Source: Marinagarivorans algicola
Lineage (GTDB): Bacteria; Pseudomonadota; Gammaproteobacteria; Pseudomonadales; Cellvibrionaceae
DNA: 64,000 nucleotides
Assembly: GCF_001292705.1 (NCBI RefSeq)
Contig: NZ_LGAK01000007.1
Location: forward strand, 1-64,000
Reading direction: 5' to 3'
The notes below the pieces were generated by a model, which did not search any database, had not been told where the DNA came from, and saw only the letters and a program-made list of their open reading frames with translations. The translations under genes were made by a program, and so were the position numbers. Shown here piece by piece: positions 52,513-61,400 of this stretch; position 1 is the stretch's first letter, and each line of letters opens with the position of its first letter.

Positions 52513-53475
52513 TTATGATTTACTTGCCAGTTGCCGCCTGCGCTCTATGGCATGAATAAGCTTACTGCCAATTTGAGTATTATAAGCTTTATCAATCTCT
52601 TTGATACAGGTAGGGCTGGTGACGTTAATTTCAGTGAGGTAATCCCCAATAACATCGAGGCCGACAAAAAGTAAGCCTTTCTCTTTCAGGGTGGGTCCCA
52701 CGCGTTCAGCAATTTCTCGATCTCGCTGGCTTAACGGCTGCGCAACGCCGGTCCCGCCTGCCGCGAGGTTGCCGCGCAGTTCTCCTTTAGCGGGGATTCT
52801 TGCGAGAGCGTAATCAATAGCCACGCCATCCACCATTAATATACGTTTATCGCCAGCATCAATAGCAGGAATAAATTTTTGTGCCATGATGTAATCTTGA
52901 CTATTATTAGTCAGTATTTCGATAATAGAGGCGAAGTTACTGTCCTCTGGCTTGCAGCGAAAAATACCGCTTCCACCCATACCATCGAGTGGCTTAAAGA
53001 TGACGTCTTTATGCTGGCTGTAAAAATCGCGCAGTAAAATAGGGTTATTTGAGACCATTAATGGTGGGCAGCAATCGGGGAATTCGGTAGCAAAAAGTTT
53101 TTCGTTGCAATCACGCAGGCTTTGCGGATTGTTGACGACTAAGCTGCCGGCATTTGCTGCGCGCTGTAATATATGTGTTGCATACAAAAATGGGCTGTCG
53201 AAGGGTGGATCTTTACGCATCATTATGGTTAAGGAATCATCAAGTTTCAGGCTGTAGGCTTCGCCAAGCTTAAACCAATGGTGGTCATCTTGCTGAACTG
53301 TAAGAGGTGTAATGAGCGCCCAAGCCTCGCCATTTTGCAAATAGAGGTCGCTCAGCTCGGCATAGCTTAACTGCCATCCGGCATCTTGTGCGGCCAGAGC
53401 GATGGCTAGAGAGGAGTCTTTTTTAGGATTGATGTTGGCGATTGGATCCATCACAAAAAGCATGTGCTTTTGCAT
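52513..53475 (-). CDS. gshB: Glutathione synthetase
   Basis: 320 residues. It adds Gly to gamma-glutamylcysteine. ATP-grasp landmarks: FVMDPIANINPKKDSSLAI start, RKDPPFDSPFLYATHIL, FKPLDGMGGSGIFRC (ATP loop), RIPAKGELRGNLAAGGTG, GLDVIGDYLTEINVTSPT with the metal-binding Asn. The ATG follows AGGTAA. It is divergent from pilG. Confidence 0.96.
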   Translation of the reverse strand: MQKHMLFVMDPIANINPKKDSSLAIALAAQDAGWQLSYAELSDLYLQNGEAWALITPLTVQQDDHHWFKLGEAYSLKLDDSLTIMMRKDPPFDSPFLYATHILQRAANAGSLVVNNPQSLRDCNEKLFATEFPDCCPPLMVSNNPILLRDFYSQHKDVIFKPLDGMGGSGIFRCKPEDSNFASIIEILTNNSQDYIMAQKFIPAIDAGDKRILMVDGVAIDYALARIPAKGELRGNLAAGGTGVAQPLSQRDREIAERVGPTLKEKGLLFVGLDVIGDYLTEINVTSPTCIKEIDKAYNTQIGSKLIHAIERRRQLASKS

Positions 53476-53869
53476 ATGTACGTTACCTAGTAAGTGGATA
53501 TATTTAAAGCGATGGCACTCTTTCAGTGTTATGCCAAAATAAACGTGCTGAAGGTTGGCGCTTTTCGTTCTATTGGGCGATTATAAAGGGTGCCGGATAA
53601 AAGCTTTGCTATTGTGCGGTTGAACTTGTGAAAAAGTCAAAATATGCTGGCAGTATTTGTTTGACGCTGGCGATATATTTGTCTTTAGTACATTACTTTG
53701 GTGTCGTTAATTTGTGTTGCTGTTGTGCGCTAGCAGCGGTTTGGCGGGTGTAATTGTTGGCTTAGTATTGTTTTCTGTGTTAAAACGTATGCCCGCTGGA
53801 TGCGACCAAGCAAGGATAGCCTTGCGACGACTATTTTCAATAACTTATTAACTATTTTAGGGTCTGTCT
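53476..53869. other. Divergent promoter region gshB / pilG
   Basis: About 394 bases. A TTGACG at 53661 with TTTAGT 17 bases further could be a weak promoter for the pil-chp operon. No gene is seen. Confidence 0.35.
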
Positions 53870-54265
53870 ATGGATGTTAACCTTGAGCATCTAAAAGTGA
53901 TGGTCATTGACGACAGTAAAACCATCCGCCGTACAGCTGAAACTTTATTAAATAAAGTCGGCTGTGAGGTCATCACCGCAACCGACGGTTTTGACGCTTT
54001 GGCAAAAATTGCTGATTCCCGGCCCGATATCATTTTTGTTGACATAATGATGCCGCGTCTTGATGGGTATCAAACATGTGCTTTGATTAAAAATAATAGC
54101 GAGTTTCGCTCTACGCCAGTTATTATGCTCTCTAGTAAAGACGGTCTTTTTGATAAAGCGAAGGGGCGTATTGTAGGTTCTGATCAATATTTGACCAAGC
54201 CTTTTAGTAAAGGTGAGCTTTTAGGGGCAATCGAAGCCCATGTGAAAGTGGCGCAAGCAAGTTAA
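53870..54265 (+). CDS. pilG: PilG, CheY-like response regulator of the Pil-Chp system
   Basis: 131 residues, single receiver domain. Acidic pocket Asp14/Asp15 (VMVIDDSKT), phospho-acceptor Asp58 (IIFVDIMMPRLDGY) and Lys110 (QYLTKPF) are intact. In Pseudomonas it promotes pilus extension and raises cyclic AMP through adenylate cyclase. First gene of pilGHIJK-chpA. Confidence 0.95.
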   Translation: MDVNLEHLKVMVIDDSKTIRRTAETLLNKVGCEVITATDGFDALAKIADSRPDIIFVDIMMPRLDGYQTCALIKNNSEFRSTPVIMLSSKDGLFDKAKGRIVGSDQYLTKPFSKGELLGAIEAHVKVAQAS

Positions 54266-54362
54266 TTTAAAGTTTTAAGGCAGCACCCTTAGGAGGGAAG
54301 TCAATAATTTGCATCGCCTACAGATGCAAAATGGCGCTAGCCTAAGTAGATTTGGGGGATAC

Positions 54363-54728
54363 ATGGCTAAAGTATTAATCGTTGACGACTCGCCAACCGA
54401 GACGTACAAACTGACAAGCATTTTAGAAAAGCACGGCTACATCGTCAGCTCTGCCTCATCGGGCGCTGGTGGTGTTGCCAAGGCGAAGGCTGAAAAGCCT
54501 GATTTGGTTCTTATGGATGTTGTGATGCCTGGTTTGAATGGTTTTCAAGCGACGCGACAACTCAGTAAAGCACCTGAAACATCACACATACCTATTGTCA
54601 TTGTGACAACTAAGGATCAGGAAACTGATCGTGTATGGGGTATGAGGCAAGGGGCGAAAGCCTATTTAACCAAGCCGGTTGACGAGGCGCAGTTAATGAA
54701 AATTATTGCACAACTGGAGAGCGCATGA
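54363..54728 (+). CDS. pilH: PilH, CheY-like response regulator of the Pil-Chp system
   Basis: 121 residues from the ATG at 54363, preceded by GGGGGAT; an earlier in-frame start at 54309 would add 18 residues not seen in PilH. Receiver domain with Asp8/Asp9, phospho-acceptor Asp52 (LVLMDVVMPGLNGF) and Lys in AYLTKPV. It acts with PilG on twitching and pilus retraction. Its stop overlaps the pilI start. Confidence 0.95.
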   Translation: MAKVLIVDDSPTETYKLTSILEKHGYIVSSASSGAGGVAKAKAEKPDLVLMDVVMPGLNGFQATRQLSKAPETSHIPIVIVTTKDQETDRVWGMRQGAKAYLTKPVDEAQLMKIIAQLESA

Positions 54729-55267
54729 GTTCAGGTGCCGGTTTTCAGGCGCTTGTTGACTTAGCGGCTAAAACAGCTTCGAATGCTTTGCCCATGCCCA
54801 CCGAAGGTGATGAGTCCGCTCGCCAGAGTGGGCTTGGGTTTTCTTTGTTGGGGCGTCGCTTTGTCGTGCCAATGGGGCAAATTGTAGAAATGTTAGAATT
54901 GCCACCTGCCACAAGACTTCCCGGGGTACAGCCTTGGGTGATGGGGTTGGCAAATGTACGCGGAAGACTATTGCCTTTGTTTGATATGGCTATGTTTTTT
55001 GGTGGCTCATCACTAGGGCAGCGTAAGCAACAAAGAGCGTTAGTGGTTGATACTGATCAGTTTTATAGTGGATTAGTTGTTGATCAAGCTTATGGTATGC
55101 AGCATTTTACGAGTGATTCATACCAAGAGCAGGTCGAGGATGTTCCTGACGCAATAGTACCTTTTGTGAAAGGAGGCTATACGGATGCTGCGGGTGTATC
55201 TTGGGCATTGTTTGATATGCAGGCAATTTCCAGCTTTCCTAGATTTCTAAGTGCAGCAGTGACGTAA
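54725..55267 (+). CDS. pilI: PilI, CheW-like adaptor
   Basis: 180 residues. The CheW domain couples the receptor PilJ to the kinase ChpA: LGRRFVVPMGQIVEMLELPP, VMGLANVRGRLLPLFDM and DQAYGMQHF. The ATG overlaps the last four bases of pilH (ATGA), so translation is coupled. Confidence 0.93.
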   Translation: MSSGAGFQALVDLAAKTASNALPMPTEGDESARQSGLGFSLLGRRFVVPMGQIVEMLELPPATRLPGVQPWVMGLANVRGRLLPLFDMAMFFGGSSLGQRKQQRALVVDTDQFYSGLVVDQAYGMQHFTSDSYQEQVEDVPDAIVPFVKGGYTDAAGVSWALFDMQAISSFPRFLSAAVT

Positions 55268-55421
55268 ATCGATAGGTCGCAATACTGGGAATTAGGGTAT
55301 GTGTTTATCAAGGTCGTAGCGTTGTCAACATAAGATATTTTGAATAATAGCTTTGCAACAATAATAAAGACTTTTTGCTATTACAAAACAGCAAAAATTT
55401 TGATCCATTAGGGAGCATCCT

Positions 55422-57578
55422 ATGAAAACTGATTCGGACGGCCTTTGGTCACGAATTAAATCCAATCGATTTATGGCTATTTTGGTCTTAATGCTGTTGG
55501 GTTTTGGTATTTTAACGGTCGTTATCGATTACCGACTACGACAAGATTCATCGCAGGACCAAGTTTATAAGCAGATGGTTGCCGATTTACGTGCGGCATC
55601 TTACCAGCTAACAGCATTATCACGTGATGCGACGGCCGGTGATAAGCAATCGTTTGCAAAGTTAGAAAGTGTTGTTGCTGGCATGGATGAAACGTGGGGG
55701 CAAATTCAATCCACCGATGGTCAAACTCGAGCTGTGCTTGCCGAGCAAATTGGCGCCTATGACTCTGCGTGGCAAAAAATTAAAGATAACGCGCGAGTTA
55801 TTACAGATAACCAAGATTCTATTATCTTAATGCACGATGTTGCAACAACACTGAATGAGGCACTCCCAGAGCTTCAGCAAGAGCATGACACCATTGTTGA
55901 AATCTTGTTGGAAAACGGTGCCCCAGCCGAACAAATTTCAGTCGCACAGCGTCAAAGTTGGTTTGCCGAGCGTATTGGTCGTAACGTGGATAAAATGTTG
56001 CGTGGTGGCATAGATGCAACGCGAGCAGCGGATGAATTTAACCGTGATGCGAGTCGTTTTGGTAACGTATTAGAGGCTATGAAAAATGGTGATGTTGCCA
56101 TGGGTATGGCAAAGGTGACCGATGCTGATGCCGTCGAGAGTTTAGACCAGATCACACGCCTTTTTGCTTTTGTAAGTGGTTCTGTAAGTGATATTTATGA
56201 GAAATCTCCCGACTTATTTAGTGCGCGTCAAGCGGCTAACGCCATTATTGATGGCAGTCCATTCTTACTTAAGCGTTTAGGTGATTTATCTGATGGCGTG
56301 AACAACTTGCCTGCCGAGCGTAAAGTCAACAGTAACTTCTTAATAGCAGCGATCGCCTGTGCAGTCTTTTGCTCGATTGCTATTGTATGGATGTTAAACA
56401 TAGCCACTAAGCGCCGTTTAACAGAGCAAGCGGAAACGAACGAACGAAACCAAACAGCGATTTTACGCTTGCTGGATGAGCTAGCCGATTTGGCTGATGG
56501 TGATTTAACCACAACGGCAACGGTGACAGAAGACTTTACCGGTGCAATTGCCGACTCGATTAACTATACCATTGACCAATTGCGTGTTCTCGTTTCGCGC
56601 ATTAACGATACTTCTGCCAATGTATCAGCGGTTTCGGAAGAAACCAAGCAAACAGCCTTGCATCTTGCACGAGCTTCTGAGCATCAGGCTCAAGAAATTG
56701 CAGGCGCATCGGCAGCTGTTAACGAAATGGCCGTGACAATTGATCAGGTATCGGCTAACGCCGCCGAATCTGCACGAGTTGCTGAGCGAGCGGTATCTAT
56801 CGCCTTTAATGGTGCTAAAGTGGTACAAAATACCATTAACGGTATGGATACTATTCGTGAACAGATTCAAGATACAGCAAAGCGAATTAAGCGCCTTGGT
56901 GAATCATCACAAGAAATTGGTGATATTGTAAGCTTGATTAATGATATTGCGGATCAGACAAATATCTTGGCACTTAATGCGGCGATTCAGGCTTCGATGG
57001 CGGGTGATGCAGGTCGAGGTTTTGCGGTTGTTGCGGACGAGGTTCAACGTCTAGCTGAGCGCTCTGCAACAGCAACGAAGCAAATTGAAGCACTCGTTAA
57101 AACCATTCAAAGTGATACAACCGCTGCCGTAAATTCGATGGAGCAAACAACCAGTGAGGTTGTGCGTGGTGCGCGCTTGGCGCAAGATGCGGGTGTTGCA
57201 CTAGAGGAAATTGAGTCGGTATCGGCCAGTCTGGCTGAGTTGATTCAAAATATTTCGAATGCGGCACGTCAACAATCAACATCGGCGGGCCATATCTCGA
57301 ATACGATGAACGTGATTCAGGAATTTACCTCGCAAACATCTGCGGGTACTTCGGCTACGGCAGAGGCGATTGGCCGCTTGGCGCAAATGGCCATTGAATT
57401 ACATGAATCTGTGGCAGGCTTTAAGCTACCGGAAGAAATGATTAATGAAATGCAATCATTGGCGATGGCTGCTCAAGTAGAAGAGACTCACGATCTTAAT
57501 GATCTTGATGAGGGCACGGATGACTCCGACTTCCTAGAGGAAGACGGTAAAACGGAAGAGCCTGAAATTCGCGTTTAA
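55422..57578 (+). CDS. pilJ: PilJ, methyl-accepting receptor of the Pil-Chp system
   Basis: 718 residues. Membrane segments at about 16-38 ([19 protein letters not shown]) and about 303-325 ([19 protein letters not shown]) enclose a mostly helical periplasmic sensor region (PilJ type). HAMP follows, then a signalling domain with methylation-helix heptads and the hairpin tip around [20 protein letters not shown] and [15 protein letters not shown]. In Pseudomonas it senses surface contact through the pilus. An acidic tail ends the protein ([11 protein letters not shown]). The ATG follows AGGGAGCA. It lies 154 bases after pilI. Confidence 0.95.
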   Translation: MKTDSDGLWSRIKSNRFMAILVLMLLGFGILTVVIDYRLRQDSSQDQVYKQMVADLRAASYQLTALSRDATAGDKQSFAKLESVVAGMDETWGQIQSTDGQTRAVLAEQIGAYDSAWQKIKDNARVITDNQDSIILMHDVATTLNEALPELQQEHDTIVEILLENGAPAEQISVAQRQSWFAERIGRNVDKMLRGGIDATRAADEFNRDASRFGNVLEAMKNGDVAMGMAKVTDADAVESLDQITRLFAFVSGSVSDIYEKSPDLFSARQAANAIIDGSPFLLKRLGDLSDGVNNLPAERKVNSNFLIAAIACAVFCSIAIVWMLNIATKRRLTEQAETNERNQTAILRLLDELADLADGDLTTTATVTEDFTGAIADSINYTIDQLRVLVSRINDTSANVSAVSEETKQTALHLARASEHQAQEIAGASAAVNEMAVTIDQVSANAAESARVAERAVSIAFNGAKVVQNTINGMDTIREQIQDTAKRIKRLGESSQEIGDIVSLINDIADQTNILALNAAIQASMAGDAGRGFAVVADEVQRLAERSATATKQIEALVKTIQSDTTAAVNSMEQTTSEVVRGARLAQDAGVALEEIESVSASLAELIQNISNAARQQSTSAGHISNTMNVIQEFTSQTSAGTSATAEAIGRLAQMAIELHESVAGFKLPEEMINEMQSLAMAAQVEETHDLNDLDEGTDDSDFLEEDGKTEEPEIRV

Positions 57579-57589
57579 CGAGAAATATC

Positions 57590-58438
57590 ATGGTCTGGTC
57601 ATTACAGTCTCTCTCTGAGTTGAGCGATACCGAATTCGAGCGTTGGGGTAAGCTGCTTGAAGAGCGTGCAGGCATCTACATGGGTGATCAGCAGCGTGTC
57701 TTTTTGCAAACCCAAGTGACTATGCGAATGCGTGAACTTGATTTCGAGCGTTATTCTGATTATCTCGAATATATCTTAGATGGCGTATCGGGCATGCTTG
57801 AGTGGACACGCTTAATTGATCGCTTGGTGGTTAAGGAAACCAGTTTTTTTCGCCATAAAGAATCGATTGATTTTATTGCTCGGCACCTGGCTGATCGCTT
57901 GATGAATAATAATAGCGATGATGCTTTCGAACTATGGAGTGTAGGCTGCTCGACGGGAGAAGAGCCTTACTCGCTAGCAATGGTTATTAACGACGCTTAT
58001 CAATGGGTTAATAAAGATCCACTGTACGGAATTACTGCGACAGATATTAGTCGTGCTGCTCTATCGCTGGCAAAAAATGGCGTCTATAACGATCGGAAGT
58101 TGGAACGGCTCAATGAAACTTACTGCAAGCGCTATTTCACTCAATTAGATGATGGCAAGTATCAAATCATTTCGTCACTGCGCGATCGCATTTGTTTTCA
58201 TCAGGGAAATATTTTAAATATTGCTGAGATGCCAGTGGTTAAGGTCGACGTGATTTACTGCCAGAATTTATTAATCTATTTTAAAAAATGGCTGCGCGAA
58301 AGCATTATGAATGCTTTTGTTGAACGCTTAAAACCAGGGGGAGTACTCGTCATAGGACTTGGGGAAGTTGTTGACTGGTCTCATCCTAAAATGAAGCGTC
58401 TTTCCGCGGAAGAAGTACAAGCCTACGTGCATATATAA
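57590..58438 (+). CDS. pilK: PilK, CheR-like receptor methyltransferase
   Basis: 282 residues. The S-adenosylmethionine-binding motif VGCSTGEEPYS (118-128), VKETSFFRHKES (about 81-92), GITATDISRAALSLA and VIYCQNLLIYFKKW are all CheR hallmarks. It methylates Glu residues of PilJ. It lies 12 bases downstream of pilJ and 14 before chpA. Confidence 0.94.
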   Translation: MVWSLQSLSELSDTEFERWGKLLEERAGIYMGDQQRVFLQTQVTMRMRELDFERYSDYLEYILDGVSGMLEWTRLIDRLVVKETSFFRHKESIDFIARHLADRLMNNNSDDAFELWSVGCSTGEEPYSLAMVINDAYQWVNKDPLYGITATDISRAALSLAKNGVYNDRKLERLNETYCKRYFTQLDDGKYQIISSLRDRICFHQGNILNIAEMPVVKVDVIYCQNLLIYFKKWLRESIMNAFVERLKPGGVLVIGLGEVVDWSHPKMKRLSAEEVQAYVHI

Positions 58439-58452
58439 GAATGGGACCCCCA

Positions 58453-61400
58453 ATGGGAGATAAACGTAATTACGCAGCCCTTGAGTGGGTAATAGGCGAG
58501 ATTGGCGAAGCGCTGAATGAAGCGCGACAAGCCTTAGAGGCCTATGCCGACGATACCCGTGATAGCACGCGTATCCGCTTTTGTCTTACACATATCCATC
58601 AGGTTTTGGGTTCGCTCAAAATGGTGGAGTTTCACGGTGCCTCTTTGTTTGCTGAAGAAATGGAGCTTCTTGCCCACGCAATCATTAACAAAAATGTTGT
58701 GAATGAAGCGGAGGCTTTAGAAGTATTAATGCGTAGCTTGTTGCAGCTACCTATTTATTTAGATCATGTTAAGCGCATTCAGGATGATCACCCAGGTATA
58801 GTATTGCCTCTGTTGAATGATTTACGGGCTGCGCGTAAAGAGCGCTATCTGAGCGAAACAAATTTATTTACGCCAGAATTAGGCGCTTTATTAGAGCTTC
58901 ATGGGGCTAAGCACCCTCTCCTGAACAATACTCAAAAGCTAAAAGAAGTTCTTAAAAAGCTCTTTGAAATGTACCAATACGCTGCAGCTAGTGTGTTGCG
59001 CGGTATAAAAATTGATGAAAACCTTGTTTACGTGAGTAAGGTATTTGCCCGCTTGCAAAACTCATCAACAGGTACGGTGCATAATAACCTTTGGCAGATG
59101 GCAGGTGCATTGGTTGATAGCTTAATTGAAGATGAGATTGAGCTCAGTGTTGCGGTTAAAGGTTTATTACGTCGCTTAGCAAAAGAAATTAAAAAACTCT
59201 ATGAAGATGCTCCCGCGGCCTTTGATAGGCCTATTGATGAAGCCCTAGCACGCAATCTTTTATATTATATTGCACGCTCTGGTGAAGTTAGCCGCGGTAT
59301 TAAAAATGTCAAAGAGCGTTATCGCCTAAATAGTGCATTGTTTGAAGGTGCCGTAGAAGGGCGTGGTTTCCACAAAAATATGATCTCGGCACCTGAGCCA
59401 GATACTATTCGATCTGTAGTCACGGCATTGCGCGAAGAGATGAATACCGTTAAACAGATTCTAAGCCATGTTGTCACCGAGGGTGGTGCGACCAGTAGTT
59501 TAGAGGCTTCATTGCCAATTGTTAAGCGTGTTGCCGATACCCTAGCGGTATTAGGCGTGGCTAATTTACGCCAAGCTGCCAATGCGCAGCATGATCGTCT
59601 TTTAGCGGCAAGCCAACATGTAGACGTCAATATAGATGAGCTCACCGATGTTGCTAATGAGCTCGTGACTATTGAGCATCGCTTAGATGCGATTGCCAAA
59701 GGTGCTGGTAAAGCTAATTTATCCGATGTTAATGAGCGCGATATTGAAATTGATGAGGCTAAAGTTGTTGTACTTCAGCAAAGTCGCATTGGCTTGGAAA
59801 AACTTAAAGAAGCGATTGTTGAGTTTTATTCGTCGCAGTGGGATAGGTCGGCACTCGCAGCGGTTGAAGGATTGATTAAAGATGTGCGCGGCGGTCTCGG
59901 TATGATACCGCTCGTGCGTGCTGCTGCGATCGTTGACAGTTGTGGGCAATTTATACAGCAGCATTTTATTGCATCGGAAGAGAATCCATCCGCTGAAACA
60001 CTGACCGTTTTAGCGAACGCTGTTGAGGCTGTTGACTATTATTTAGATCGCTTGATTGGTGATTTTAGTGATGATGTTGATAGTTTTTTAGAATTAGCCG
60101 AAGATGCGTTGCGTGACCTTGGTTACAGTGTATCGGCTGATCAGGGCGTTGAGTCTTCAGAACAAGATGCCGCAGAGTTTGGTACTGATGACTTAACAGT
60201 CATTGGCGCGACCCCGCTCACAGATGAGCCGTCCGAACCCACAGTATCAAGCGATCAAGCTCACCATATGGCACCAGAATCTATTGATACTGAACTGGAG
60301 GTAACCACACAACAAGCCCCAGTATCGTTCGAGCTTGATGAGAGCGTGGATGAAGATATTGCGGAAATTTTTGTCGAAGAAGCCAGAGAAGTCCTCGAGA
60401 CTCTTGAAGAGTCTCTTCCTCAATGGCGTAACGATACGCAGTCGAGTGACGGTGTAACTATTACCCGTCGGGCTTTTCATACTTTGAAAGGCAGTGGTCG
60501 AATGGTTAAAGCAGCTGATATTAGTGAGTTAGCCTGGTCAGTTGAAAATCTAATTAACCGTATTATCGATAATAATATTGAACAGCAGCCGATACATCTA
60601 GAGTTTGTAGAGCGTGTTTTCACATTACTACCTTCAATGGTTGATGCTTTTGAGCAGCGCCTGATTCCAGCATCACGCCCGCAAGCCAAATTGTACGAAG
60701 CCTGGGCAACAGAGCTGGCCAACGGGCAAGTTCCTGCCGATTTCAGTAAACCTGAAAATGATGCTATTGCGGCAAGGCATGTAACCGAAAATATACATAC
60801 TGATGCAACCTCGCCAGCAGCTATAGAGCAAACACTGGAGGTTTCTGCTGCTGACGCCGCATCAGAAGCTGAGCGAGTCAGTCAAGAAGATGCAGTCGAA
60901 GAGCGTATATTATGGGAGTTATTTGCTTCTGAAGCACAAACACATTTGGCGGCAATTGACGAGTTTATAGGGGATATGGATGCTGCAGCACCTATTTATT
61001 CGACCCCGACCGATAGCCTGCAGCGGGCACTGCATACTCTCAAGGGCAGCGCGCACATGGCTGGCGTTGCCGATATTGCCCAGCTTGCGGCACCTCTTGA
61101 ACTGCTGATCAAAGAGCTTAGAACCTATCAAGTAGTCGTTGATCAGGACGTCTTACAGTTGATCAAAGATGCTGCAGAGTATACGCGCGAAGGCCTAGAG
61201 TTTGTTGAGCGCAATGAGCAGGCTACACTGCCTAAGCTGGGGCAATTTATAGCGCGTGTAGCAGAGTTAAAAGAAGTACATCTTGGGCATCTTATTCGCG
61301 CGACAGGAGCACCTAACAACAAGACGGCGCATCCCGTAGACCCCCGTATGCTAGCTATTTTCATGGCCGAAGATATTCGTTTATTACTTGATGCTGACGA

